The notes: generated by a model from the sequence alone, not told the origin. DNA of 21,076 bases from Moraxellaceae bacterium (GCA_002402125.1 NVVG01000062.1:1-21076); one strand, 5' to 3'; counted from the first letter of the stretch, positions 8,519-16,571 are shown. Program-made: numbers and translations.

Positions 8519-8722
8519 TTAATCGTCCCATTCATAATCGGTAAGATCTTCGTGCAACTGCCTTTTCTCTAGCAGTTGCTCTATTTTCCTAAAATACTTT
8601 CCGCTACTAGGCTTTGATTTGGTGGCCTCTAGTTGTTCAGTAACCTCCTCCTCCGGCTCTGCTAGAAAATCTTCAATGAACTCAATTGGTGTATTCTGTT
8701 CCTGCTCTCTTATGCCTGGCAT
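8519..8722 (-). CDS. Small acidic protein, PA3496-like
   Basis: The 67-residue product is highly acidic in its first half (EEEVTEQLE) and ends in a basic helix followed by acidic residues: YFRKIEQLLEKRQLHEDLTDYEWDD. That C-terminal pattern, an arginine/lysine-rich helix then a short acidic tail, resembles small gammaproteobacterial proteins annotated as the PA3496 family of putative envelope-integrity proteins. This is recollection of a pattern, not an alignment. There is no signal peptide or membrane segment. GAGGT lies eight bases before the ATG, which strongly supports a real gene. It is convergent with ettA and shares its terminator. Confidence 0.75.
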   Translation of the reverse strand: MPGIREQEQNTPIEFIEDFLAEPEEEVTEQLEATKSKPSSGKYFRKIEQLLEKRQLHEDLTDYEWDD

Positions 8723-8796
8723 TTTCTGTACCTCACATTCAGTTTAAGTATTACACAAAATCTGTCACCTGATTCCTACACTATTCAACGACATAC

Positions 8797-8830
8797 AACT
8801 CAACTATAACTCAACTACAATTCAACAAAC
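8797..8830. repeat. Imperfect 11-bp tandem repeats
   Basis: Two near-identical units, AACTCAACTAT and AACTCAACTAC, are followed by a diverged one, AATTCAACAAAC. A related AACTCAACAAT occurs a little further on at about 8846. The 11-bp spacing is close to one helical turn. On the minus strand each unit reads TTGAGT followed by TATAG-like bases. The array is upstream of the small acidic protein gene and may overlap its promoter. Confidence 0.6.
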
Positions 8831-9265
8831 TATAATTAAAATATAACTCAACAATATAAAAATCATCTAGATATAATTCGAAGATGTTTTTTTAGGTCGC
8901 TTTCAACATATCAAAAAAAACAGGCGCTTTTCAAATGATTATTTTTCATAAAAAACACGAGCGTCATATTCATATGTTCCAAAGGCAACTGTAACTGCTG
9001 TGTAACAGTCACTGCGCACTTTTCTTATTGCTAAACTAACTATGGAACAACTTTTCCTATTGCGCAAATATTAACCGCAACCACATTATATACCTCATTG
9101 AAATCGTAGGTTTTTTATACTGCAAGCAGCGTTATCAACAAAATGTAAAAACCAACCAAACCTCAGTAATGTCGCTTAGTCCAACCGCAAATAAGGAAAA
9201 TACTTTTAATATGTCAACAAGATATCTACAGGCTCCCAGAGGCTACAAATGAGAGAAGAAAACAT

Positions 9266-9290
9266 CCTTTAGATAAAACAAGTCTAAAGG
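9266..9290. other. Perfect 8-bp stem-loop in the AT-rich stretch
   Basis: CCTTTAGA and TCTAAAGG enclose a nine-base loop (9274-9282). No T-run follows on the plus strand. The word AGGCTCCC occurs at 9230-9237 and again overlapping the end of the stem at 9288-9295. The hairpin starts 13 bases after a possible 13-codon ORF. Function is unknown. Confidence 0.5.
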
Positions 9291-9504
9291 CTCCCTGCCT
9301 TATTGCAGAACATCAACAACATTCCAATAGCTAATAGCCAATTACTCGAACAATCGACCTAAACAAGCCCTCCAAATCATTCTTGATAATTTCCTATACC
9401 TTAAAATTCGATCTGTTACAGTGGTCTGCTAGTCTTATATTTGACCCCGATGCGCGAACACCCTGGGCCAGTAAACATCAACTTAAACACCAAGAGCATT
9501 TACT

Positions 9505-10011
9505 ATGCATGTTGTAACCAATACATTTCGCCACATAACATCAAAACGCTGTCTCACATTTGCCCTATTAATCATGATATTCAGTAGCGCATCCTGCGGC
9601 TACGTACTGCACCCTAAACGGGTAGGACAAACTAGCGGAGACATTGACCCTGCAATTCTTGCATTGGATGCAGCAGGACTTCTTTTTGGCATTATCCCAG
9701 GTATCGTTGCGTTCGCCGTTGACTTTACTACCGGGGCTATTTATCTAGCACCCGGTGAACGTTCTGTGATAGACAAACATAGAGATCACCACAAATCCTC
9801 AGCCACCTTTTCTCCTCACTTGATGAATAAAACTCCGATTACATCTACGGAAGAAATCATTCTACATATAGATCGAGAAATAATTGCGGAGACACTTTCT
9901 TTATATACAAATACTCAGGTAGACAGCAACAGCATTCGTTTTCATAAACCCGCTAAACATACCACGACTATCAGCGCATATAGATTGCATTTAACTACAA
10001 ATAAAAGCTAA
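9505..10011 (+). CDS. Probable small lipoprotein of unknown function
   Basis: The 168-residue product starts with a basic n-region (R9, K14, R15) and a hydrophobic core at about 17-27. It then has SASC with a candidate lipidated cysteine at 31. The minus-3 residue is serine, so the lipobox is atypical. The segment after it, CGYVLHPKRVGQTSGDIDPAILALDAAG and on through a hydrophobic LLFGIIPGIVAFAVDF stretch (51-74) to TGAIYL, resembles a conserved block of short uncharacterised proteins in marine gammaproteobacteria. The C-terminal half is polar and unremarkable. The ribosome site is weak (AAGAG about nine bases upstream). It stands alone in AT-rich surroundings upstream of a PilZ gene, with a 146-bp gap. 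Envelope location is inferred; the function is not known. Confidence 0.75.
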   Translation: MHVVTNTFRHITSKRCLTFALLIMIFSSASCGYVLHPKRVGQTSGDIDPAILALDAAGLLFGIIPGIVAFAVDFTTGAIYLAPGERSVIDKHRDHHKSSATFSPHLMNKTPITSTEEIILHIDREIIAETLSLYTNTQVDSNSIRFHKPAKHTTTISAYRLHLTTNKS

Positions 10012-10157
10012 ACCTAACTCAGATTGGCGGCATAACCCGAGCCCCCAAAGATATGAATTCTCATCCTCCAGCCTTTAATTATGTGAGATAGTAAACTATT
10101 CTTCTAGGAACAAGTAATTTCTAACCTCAAACACTGTCGGCGCTACTACAACATATT

Positions 10158-10550
10158 ATGACTGAAAAAAGACATTTCACACGCATCCAGTTTGACGCCA
10201 CCGCCGTCCTAGAAACAAAAAGTGGCCATTGGAATACGACAGTTATTGATATCTCGTTAAAAGGCGCGCTTATTCAACAGCCAAAAGATTTTGTTCTCGA
10301 GGCCGACGAACAAGTTGTTCTAAAATTAACCCTTTCTGACAACAGCACTCACATTGTGGTGGACGGAAAAATCACCCATGTAGAGAGTGGCCACATAGGC
10401 ATGGTGTGTGAACATATGGATGTTGAGAGCGCCTCTCACCTTCGACGGATAGTGGAACTCAACACCGGTAGCACTGAGCTATTAGAACGGGAGCTAGAAG
10501 CACTGTCTCACTATACTGATCTTGAGAGCTTTCATACTGACGATACGTAG
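10158..10550 (+). CDS. Single-domain PilZ protein (c-di-GMP binding)
   Basis: The 130-residue protein is mostly one PilZ domain. The c-di-GMP-binding RxxxR motif is RHFTR at 5-9, and the DxSxxG motif is DISLKG at 31-36, both intact, so ligand binding is expected. After the barrel (to about residue 100) comes a short acidic helix, ELNTGSTELLERELEAL, and a polar tail. Such stand-alone proteins are c-di-GMP receptors acting through protein partners; the partner and output cannot be read here. No clear Shine-Dalgarno precedes the ATG. No cyclase or phosphodiesterase gene is nearby. It converges with radA with a 63-bp gap that has no obvious terminator. Confidence 0.9.
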   Translation: MTEKRHFTRIQFDATAVLETKSGHWNTTVIDISLKGALIQQPKDFVLEADEQVVLKLTLSDNSTHIVVDGKITHVESGHIGMVCEHMDVESASHLRRIVELNTGSTELLERELEALSHYTDLESFHTDDT

Positions 10551-10613
10551 ACCTATCGCAGCAGACCCGCATCTACCGATCTAAGCACAACCGTCAATAA
10601 AAATCGTACCTTA

Positions 10614-11978
10614 TTAGATTACTGCCTCTAACGCCTCGGATAACCAACTAACCCCAACAACCTCCATGCCTTTTATTGCTTCTTTGGGCGCATTTGCCGT
10701 TGGCACAACAGCACGTGTAAAGCCATGCTTTACAGCCTCCTTCAATCGTTCCTGCCCATTCGGTACCGGTCGTATTTCACCGGACAATCCCACCTCACCA
10801 AACACAATAAGATGATTATCCAGTGCTAGATTTCTTAGGCTAGACATGACCGCCACCAACACCGCCATATCAGAACCTGTCTCAATAACTTTGACACCAC
10901 CCACCACATTGAGAAAAACATCCATGCCCATGGTGGCAACACCACCGTGACGGTTTAATACTGCTAATAACATGGCCAAACGATTCTGATCCAAGCCAAC
11001 AGCGACGCGCCGGGGATTACCCATCTGGCTATCATCCACCAGCGCCTGAACTTCTACCAACAATGGGCGAGTGCCATCTCGCGTCACCATCACAACACTT
11101 CCTGGCACTGGATGCTCATAACGAGACAAGAAAATTGCAGAAGGATTACTGACTTCTTTTAGCCCTCTATCGGTCATGGCGAATACACCTATCTCATTCA
11201 CCGCACCAAAGCGATTTTTTACCGCCCGAATAATTCGAAAACGACTATCTTGTTCGCCTTCAAAATAGAGCACACTATCAACCATATGTTCCAACACGCG
11301 AGGCCCCGCTAGCGCTCCCTCCTTTGTCACATGCCCAACTAAAAACAACGCAGTACCCGACTGCTTTGCGTAACGCACCAATGCGGCGGCACATTCACGC
11401 ACCTGAGACACACCGCCAGGGGCCGAACTTAACGCGTCCGAATAAACTGTCTGAATGGAATCGATTACCATGACAGCGGGCCGCTCCTTGACGGCGGTAG
11501 CGAGAATGTTTTCTACGACCGTTTCTGACATTATTTTCATTTTATCTTGCGGTAACCCGAGGCGACGGGCCCGCATGGCAACTTGTTGCAGAGATTCCTC
11601 TCCTGTTATATACAACGCCGTCGCGGATGCCCCTAAAAAGGTCATGGTTTGCAGCAATATTGTGGATTTCCCGATACCTGGGTCACCCCCAATCAATACC
11701 ACGGAACCATTAACCAAACCGCCACCCAATACACGATCCAATTCCAGCAAGCCCGTGGGTGTTCGCTCTGCGTCTTCGACGGATACTTCCGCCATGGTGG
11801 TAACCGTTTTAGATTCTCCCGCATAACCGGACCCACCCTTGCGTGCTGCAGGCATGCCTCGGTCTGGCGAAAATTCAATTAACGTATTCCATACACCACA
11901 GTCACCACATTGCCCGGCCCATTTGGGAAAGTCGCTGCCACAATCGGTACATACATAACATGTTTTTACTTTTGCCAT
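10614..11978 (-). CDS. radA: DNA repair protein RadA
   Basis: RadA is a RecA-like, DnaB-type helicase that aids branch migration and recombination intermediate processing. The 454 residues show a zinc ribbon (CTDC... and CGDC..., cysteines 10, 13, 24 and 27) and a Walker A GGDPGIGKST at 97-106. They also show the MVIDSIQT Walker B region, the RadA-specific KNRFG motif (VKNRFGAVNEIGVF), and a C-terminal Lon-protease-like domain (VVGGVKVIETGSDMAVLVAV, FGEVGLSGEIRPV). The start MAKVKTCYVC agrees with homologues, but its ribosome site is poor: the GGGG upstream is too far away and lies in a short direct repeat. It is the last gene after dnaB-alr-membrane protein, 58 bp downstream. Confidence 0.98.
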   Translation of the reverse strand: MAKVKTCYVCTDCGSDFPKWAGQCGDCGVWNTLIEFSPDRGMPAARKGGSGYAGESKTVTTMAEVSVEDAERTPTGLLELDRVLGGGLVNGSVVLIGGDPGIGKSTILLQTMTFLGASATALYITGEESLQQVAMRARRLGLPQDKMKIMSETVVENILATAVKERPAVMVIDSIQTVYSDALSSAPGGVSQVRECAAALVRYAKQSGTALFLVGHVTKEGALAGPRVLEHMVDSVLYFEGEQDSRFRIIRAVKNRFGAVNEIGVFAMTDRGLKEVSNPSAIFLSRYEHPVPGSVVMVTRDGTRPLLVEVQALVDDSQMGNPRRVAVGLDQNRLAMLLAVLNRHGGVATMGMDVFLNVVGGVKVIETGSDMAVLVAVMSSLRNLALDNHLIVFGEVGLSGEIRPVPNGQERLKEAVKHGFTRAVVPTANAPKEAIKGMEVVGVSWLSEALEAVI

Positions 11979-11982
11979 TACT

Positions 11983-12035
11983 TTACACTGACCCCAACTT
12001 GCACTCTTACCACAATTACAGACCCCAATTTACAC
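11983..12035. repeat. Imperfect direct repeat upstream of radA
   Basis: Two copies of a roughly 20-bp word occur in the 58-bp gap between the small membrane-protein gene and radA. On the minus strand they are GTGTAAATTGGGGTCTGTAA (12016-12035) and GTGCAAGTTGGGGTCAGTGTAA (11983-12004), separated by 11 bp. The core TTGGGGTC is identical. The word resembles GGGGTCAG-AGTAAA repeats that I associate with REP-type elements near IS200-like transposases in other bacteria. That link is from memory and uncertain. Confidence 0.6.
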
Positions 12036-12036
12036 G

Positions 12037-12417
12037 TTATGCCATTGCTCGCAGGCACACCAAAAAACCCCAGATATACACCGGCAAAGTAATTATTAAG
12101 CCAATAAGAAATACGTTATTTCGCCTACCCGGAGAGTCATCTGTCTGCTCTAACAATTCCGGCAACCGATTATTTAATCGAAGATAGCTATAACAATCCC
12201 ATCCCACGACGAACCCCCAATACAACCAAGTCTGGGCACCGTGATAAGGCAGCAAATCAGGATAATAATAACTAACAATAAAAGATGCGCTAAGTAATGT
12301 TGACAACAATCCACCCAGCGGGTGAAGGATATCTTTTTCGATACGGCGAATGGTCATTAAACCAAAAGGTAATGAAATAATAATAAACGCGACGTAGAGC
12401 GAAGCCCACCACGGCAT
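12037..12417 (-). CDS. Small integral membrane protein, unknown function
   Basis: The 126-residue protein has four likely membrane helices at about 5-23, 35-52, 62-79 and 101-121. A basic loop (RRIEKDI) follows the first helix and a polar RLNNRLPELLEQTDDSPGRRN loop precedes the last. I recognise no catalytic or ligand motif. Its ATG is only six bases after the alr stop, and the alr end contains AAGGG as ribosome site, so it is almost certainly cotranscribed and translated with alr. radA follows 58 bp later. The arrangement suggests a conserved passenger of the dnaB-alr operon, but a link to cell-wall or DNA functions is not supported by its sequence. Confidence 0.75.
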   Translation of the reverse strand: MPWWASLYVAFIIISLPFGLMTIRRIEKDILHPLGGLLSTLLSASFIVSYYYPDLLPYHGAQTWLYWGFVVGWDCYSYLRLNNRLPELLEQTDDSPGRRNNVFLIGLIITLPVYIWGFLVCLRAMA

Positions 12418-12423
12418 ATGTTG

Positions 12424-13548
12424 CTACCCTTTCACATCAAGGTAACGATGATCTACACGATCCGTTACCTGACACAACAATTCATAATTAATCGTCTCAG
12501 CCCAATCTGCCACTATCTCTACCGGTAATCCCTTTCCCCACAATGTCACTGAGTCGTTTAATGCCACTGGCCGTATCCTACTAACATCAGCCCCTCTAAC
12601 ATCAGCCGCACTAACATCTACCGCAATCATGTCCATCGAAACTCGACCAATGACCGAACACAACGAGTCATTAATTAACACCTTAGTTGCCGAGCCCATA
12701 TGTCGAGGATAACCATCGCCATAACCAATGGCGACAATCGCCACTTTTGTTTCAGCACTCGCTGTCCAGCGCGCTCCATAACCGACATTTTCACCTTGGG
12801 CTACCACTTTTAACGCAATCACTCGTGATTTCAACGTCATTACGGGTAGTAACCCCAACGCTTCGGCTGCCTGACCAGCTATGGGGCTGCCGCCATACAG
12901 CGCAATACCCGGACGCACCCATTGATAATGATATTGTTTATCACGAAAAATACCCGCAGAGTTAGCGAGACTAGCATCTAACTCCGCGCTGCCATGCTGA
13001 TTATGTAATTGTTCAAAACGCTGATACTGCCGATCACTCACTGGTGACTCAACATCATCGGCACAGGAAAAGTGACTCATCAATGTCATGCTACGCACAC
13101 AACCACATGCTTGAAGACGACGATAAGCTTCCTGAACATCCTCAGGTTCCAGCCCCAAACGATGCATTCCGGTATCCACTTTTAACCACACATTCAGCGA
13201 CACATCAGATCCGATCTGTTCGACAAACGCTACCTGCTCCAACTGATGTACTACGACATCTATTTTTGCCTCACCGGCCTGCTGCATTTCATCCAGAGAA
13301 AGCGCGCCTTCAAGCATCAAGATTTTCTGGGTGATTCCCGCAGCCCTTAACAACAAAGCCTCCTCTAAAATCGCCACACCAAAACCATCACTCTCTGGCA
13401 AAGCACGGGCAATGGAAGTCATGCCATGCCCATAACCATCGGCTTTTACAATCGCAAGTATCTGACTAGTGCCCGCCTGTTGTTTGATGACTTGGTAATT
13501 TTGACGAAGCGCAGCAAGATCTATAACTGCACAGGTACCACGACTCAT
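12424..13548 (-). CDS. alr: Alanine racemase
   Basis: Alr makes D-alanine for peptidoglycan with a pyridoxal phosphate cofactor. The 374 residues have the PLP lysine at about 35 in AIVKADGYGHG. They also have the KVDTGMHRLG segment near 123, MSHFSCADD near 157, VRPGIALYGG near 211, and the second catalytic base, tyrosine about 257, in NVGYGARW. Its ATG overlaps the dnaB TAA by one base (TAATG), indicating translational coupling. dnaB-alr adjacency is widespread in gammaproteobacteria. The stop is followed at once by the small membrane-protein gene. Confidence 0.98.
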   Translation of the reverse strand: MSRGTCAVIDLAALRQNYQVIKQQAGTSQILAIVKADGYGHGMTSIARALPESDGFGVAILEEALLLRAAGITQKILMLEGALSLDEMQQAGEAKIDVVVHQLEQVAFVEQIGSDVSLNVWLKVDTGMHRLGLEPEDVQEAYRRLQACGCVRSMTLMSHFSCADDVESPVSDRQYQRFEQLHNQHGSAELDASLANSAGIFRDKQYHYQWVRPGIALYGGSPIAGQAAEALGLLPVMTLKSRVIALKVVAQGENVGYGARWTASAETKVAIVAIGYGDGYPRHMGSATKVLINDSLCSVIGRVSMDMIAVDVSAADVRGADVSRIRPVALNDSVTLWGKGLPVEIVADWAETINYELLCQVTDRVDHRYLDVKG

Positions 13549-14942
13549 TAATAATCACCGCCGCCATAAGCATCGTGGGCCAAATCCTCAAAGCGGGAAT
13601 ATTTACCCACAAACGCTAAACGAGTGGTCCCGATTGGGCCATTTCGTTGCTTACCAATAATAATTTCTGCAACCCCCTTATCTTCACTTTCCTCGTTATA
13701 TACTTCATCGCGGTAAATAAACATGATCACATCGGCATCCTGCTCGATTGCTCCAGATTCACGTAAATCTGAGTTGATGGGACGTTTATTAGGTCGCTGC
13801 TCCAAACCACGGTTAAGCTGTGAAAGCGCAACCACTGGACACTTGAGTTCTTTAGCAAGGGCCTTGAGGGAACGGGATATTTCTGAAATCTCTGCCACCC
13901 GGCTTTCAGAACCAGGAACCTGCATTAACTGCAAGTAATCAACCATGATTAACCCTATCTCTCCTTGGTCTTTGGCTATTCGCCGAGCTCGCGCCCTAAC
14001 TTCGGACGGAGACAAACTCGCACCATCATCAATAAATAATTTCTGCTCAGCCAACATGCTTATCGCTGAATTGAAACGCGGCCAATCGTCTTCTTCTAAT
14101 TTACCATTACGCACTCGAGTTTGATCAATACGCCCGAGCGAGGCAATCATTCTCATCACAAGAGAATCTGACGGCATCTCCATACTAAATACCAGCACCG
14201 GTTTACCGGTACGGATGGCTGCATTCTCAACCAGGTTCATTGCAAAGGTCGTTTTACCCATGGATGGTCGCGCGGCCACAATGATCAAATCAGAGGGCTG
14301 CATACCGGAGGTAATTTCATCAAGATCCTTAAAGCCTGTGGTTAAACCGGTAATAGCATTATCGGAGGTGAACAGCTCATCGATCTTATCGACCGTGCTC
14401 TTAAGAATATCTTTTATGCCAACCGGACCACCTTGCTTAGTTCCCTGTTCGGCAATGGCAAAAACCTTACGCTCGGCTTCATCTAACAATTCTGCACAAC
14501 TACGTCCTTCGGTAGCAAAAGCCGCATCGGCAATTTCATTCGACACCTGAATCATCTGGCGCAACACCGAGCGCTCACGCACAATATCGGCATAGGCTTT
14601 AATGTTCGCAACACTGGGAGTGTTTTTTGCCAACTCGGCAAGATACGCCATGCCACTGGCTTCTTCTAATAAGCCAGAATTGTCGAGAACCTCACCAATG
14701 GTAACTACGTCAAAAGGTTTGTCTTGGGCAACCAATTGCACCATGCCACGATAGATAAGACGATGATCGCGACGATAGAAATCTATTTCAGAAACCAATT
14801 CAGAGACATCATCAAAAGCGCCATTCGACAACATTAAACCGCCCAATACCGATTGCTCCGCTTCGATCGAATGCGGCGGAACTTTTAAGGCGCTGGTTTC
14901 AAAATCCGCCGGGGCACTGCTGCCAGTCTCAAAATCACTCAT
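13548..14942 (-). CDS. dnaB: Replicative DNA helicase DnaB
   Basis: DnaB is the hexameric helicase of the replication fork. The 464 residues have the N-terminal primase-interaction domain (PPHSIEAEQSVLGGLML from about 22). The RecA-like motor carries Walker A ARPSMGKTT at about 223-231, the MVDYLQLM Walker B, the ALSQLNRGLEQRPNKRP segment and the SGAIEQDADVIMF/RNGPIG motifs. The first 20 residues repeat DFET (DFETGSSAPADFETS). The start at 14942 lies in a 17-bp tandem duplication, so a second ATG at 14959 opens a six-codon frame that ends across this start. No strong Shine-Dalgarno is visible for either. The rplI operon terminator upstream implies that dnaB has its own promoter. Confidence 0.97.
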   Translation of the reverse strand: MSDFETGSSAPADFETSALKVPPHSIEAEQSVLGGLMLSNGAFDDVSELVSEIDFYRRDHRLIYRGMVQLVAQDKPFDVVTIGEVLDNSGLLEEASGMAYLAELAKNTPSVANIKAYADIVRERSVLRQMIQVSNEIADAAFATEGRSCAELLDEAERKVFAIAEQGTKQGGPVGIKDILKSTVDKIDELFTSDNAITGLTTGFKDLDEITSGMQPSDLIIVAARPSMGKTTFAMNLVENAAIRTGKPVLVFSMEMPSDSLVMRMIASLGRIDQTRVRNGKLEEDDWPRFNSAISMLAEQKLFIDDGASLSPSEVRARARRIAKDQGEIGLIMVDYLQLMQVPGSESRVAEISEISRSLKALAKELKCPVVALSQLNRGLEQRPNKRPINSDLRESGAIEQDADVIMFIYRDEVYNEESEDKGVAEIIIGKQRNGPIGTTRLAFVGKYSRFEDLAHDAYGGGDY

Positions 14943-14961
14943 ATCTCAAAATCACTCATAT
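14928..14961 (-). repeat. 17-bp exact tandem duplication at the dnaB start, creating an upstream mini-ORF
   Basis: ATATGAGTGATTTTGAG occurs twice in direct succession (14945-14961 and 14928-14944, minus strand). The downstream copy carries the dnaB ATG. The upstream copy gives an ATG at 14959 in another frame, encoding MSDFEI and stopping with TGA at 14939-14941, so that ATGA joins the mini-ORF stop to the dnaB start. A third partial copy, GATTTTGAAAC, falls at dnaB codons 13-16. Confidence 0.85.
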
Positions 14962-15009
14962 AGGTTGATCATCTATGGGTTGAGGTAGTCGTTTTCTAGG
15001 ATAACACCC

Positions 15010-15037
15010 AGTGTAACGGGATCATCACTAGGCGCAA
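15010..15037 (-). promoter_or_regulatory. Candidate dnaB promoter
   Basis: On the minus strand TTGCGC (15032-15037) and TACACT (15010-15015) are 16 bp apart, about 70 bp upstream of the dnaB start and downstream of the rplI terminator. Match to the sigma-70 consensus is only fair (three and four of six). Confidence 0.35.
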
Positions 15038-15110
15038 CGTAAACAGGCCTGGTTTTTCAGATAATACGATCGCTGGGGTAGCATCCATCGATTCGAATTT
15101 ATCACCATCC

Positions 15111-15161
15111 ATAAAAACCAATAGCCCGAGGCACTAAGTGCGACAGGCTATTGGTTTTTAT
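15111..15161. terminator. Strong terminator after rplI
   Basis: A perfect 16-bp stem (15111-15126 with 15146-15161), containing AAAACCAATAGCC and its complement, encloses a 19-base loop. The loop itself holds a small GCAC/GTGC hairpin. A-rich and T-rich ends make it bidirectional. It lies 68 bp after the rplI stop and closes the rpsF operon before the dnaB operon starts on the same strand. Confidence 0.9.
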
Positions 15162-15229
15162 TTTCAGCAATCGGTGCAGCACGGCTAACGGTTAGCTAGT
15201 AGGCTGTACTCAATATAAAAAAGTATTAC

Positions 15230-15679
15230 TTACTCAGGAACTACCGCAAGAGTAATGAGACCTTTTACATCAGAATGTACTTGGACATCGATTTCATAAT
15301 CACCTGCATGGCGAATAGTGCCAAGAGGAAGGGCTACTTCACTCTTTTGCACGTCAACACCAGCCGCAGTAATTGCGTCCGCAATATCACGAGTACCGAT
15401 GGATCCGAATAACTTGCCTTCGTCACCAGCTTTTGACGTAATAGTTACAGTACCCAGCGCCTTGATCTTCTCTAGACGCGCTTGAGCTACTGCTAAAACT
15501 TCTGCCGCTTTTTTCTCAAGCTCAGCACGACGTGATTCAAAGTGCTCAACATTGGCTGCTGTAGCAGGAACCGCCTTACCGGTAGGGATAAGGAAATTAC
15601 GGCCATAGCCCGCTTTCACGGAAACCTTATCACCTAGATTACCTAGATTACGAGTTTTTTCTAGTAGTATAACGTCCAT
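15230..15679 (-). CDS. rplI: 50S ribosomal protein L9
   Basis: L9 binds 23S rRNA domain V and reaches out from the large subunit. The 149 residues begin [32 protein letters not shown], the family signature. A long connecting helix follows from about 43 to 76 ([25 protein letters not shown]), and then the C-terminal domain with [19 protein letters not shown] lies nine bases before the ATG. It is the last gene of the rpsF operon, 34 bp after the DUF2232-type membrane protein gene. Confidence 0.98.
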   Translation of the reverse strand: MDVILLEKTRNLGNLGDKVSVKAGYGRNFLIPTGKAVPATAANVEHFESRRAELEKKAAEVLAVAQARLEKIKALGTVTITSKAGDEGKLFGSIGTRDIADAITAAGVDVQKSEVALPLGTIRHAGDYEIDVQVHSDVKGLITLAVVPE

Positions 15680-15713
15680 TGCGTTTACCTCTTTGTTTCA
15701 ATGTCCCATCAAC

Positions 15714-16556
15714 TTATTGTTCTGGTGGGATCATTTTATTTCTATAGTTTGAAAAACTATCGGTTATTGCAGCAACCATAAGCAAAAGCACTGCGATCGG
15801 CCCCATAAAAACCAATGAGGCATACAACATTACAAGCGGCATATTACCCATTCGCTTAATCCACACAATACAATGAATCAAACCAAAGCCAGCCATCATA
15901 ATCGGCATCACTAATACTGGAAGGGTTCCTTCCAACATCGGTATTGCCTGGCTTGCTGCCATTCCCGCCACGAGCACCCCCACCAAAAGAGGAGATAAAC
16001 GTAAATAATGGAACTCCTTTTGGAATCCACCGGGATTATACAGCTTGGCCTGCAACCAACGGGCGAGCAATAGAGACAACGTCCCTAACCAAGCACTACT
16101 CCACACGATGCTATAGGTAACAAACTGCTGAGTTTCGATATCGATTTTCTCAAAACCTTCACTCTGCAGCTGTTCTAACATCAAGCTGTATTGCTCATAG
16201 AGCAACGCCGTCTGCTCTGGAAACAAACTTACCACACCCGTCATCAGGACTGCGGTAAATGCGATTCCAGACAAAGCCAATCCTAACTGTGTTGTATTCG
16301 CTAATACTAAAGCTCCCACCAAACTACAAAAGAGAATGCCTACGGCACTCATATCTCCCATAAACCATGCGACGCCTGCTGGAATCGATGCCCCAATAAA
16401 GGGCCATATGGCTTCGGTGGAACCTTTCCTGAGAGCTACCAGCGCCACAACGACGGCAGAACCCCAGGATAGCATAGGCATAAAACCTATTGCCGCTGCA
16501 ATGAGTAGCGCCGGTAGGCGCCCACTCACCACTTTTTCGGCCAGTTTTACTAACAA
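15714..16556 (-). CDS. DUF2232-type multipass membrane protein
   Basis: The 280-residue protein has about seven or eight hydrophobic segments. One pair lies near 10-40, then 45-65, 68-90 and 92-112, a polar loop near 113-145 (LYEQYSLMLEQLQSEGFEKIDIE), and further helices to about 265. A gene of this type, related to YybS/DUF2232, stands between rpsR and rplI in Pseudomonas and relatives; the assignment rests on that position and topology. The start is TTG at 16556, the first possible start after an in-frame stop, with AGGG seven bases upstream. The function is unknown. It lies 15 bp after rpsR in the same operon. Confidence 0.8.
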   Translation of the reverse strand: MLVKLAEKVVSGRLPALLIAAAIGFMPMLSWGSAVVVALVALRKGSTEAIWPFIGASIPAGVAWFMGDMSAVGILFCSLVGALVLANTTQLGLALSGIAFTAVLMTGVVSLFPEQTALLYEQYSLMLEQLQSEGFEKIDIETQQFVTYSIVWSSAWLGTLSLLLARWLQAKLYNPGGFQKEFHYLRLSPLLVGVLVAGMAASQAIPMLEGTLPVLVMPIMMAGFGLIHCIVWIKRMGNMPLVMLYASLVFMGPIAVLLLMVAAITDSFSNYRNKMIPPEQ

Positions 16557-16571
16557 CTGGCTACCCTACCC

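Larger units (their letters stand above)
8723..9504. other. 782-bp AT-rich stretch without a recognised gene
   Basis: No convincing gene of usual size lies here. The part nearest the small gene (8780-8880) is very AT-rich and holds 11-bp imperfect tandem repeats and several TATAAT-like words. Further on I see an imperfect dyad ACTGTAAC/GTAACAGT at about 8988-9009, and a 7-bp inverted repeat TGTTCCA/TGGAACA (8975 and 9043) around it. The word AACCGCAA occurs twice, at 9073 and 9183. A 13-codon ORF lies at 9211-9252, and an 8-bp perfect hairpin at 9266-9290. The stretch should contain the promoters of both flanking genes and could encode a small RNA. Confidence 0.6.
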
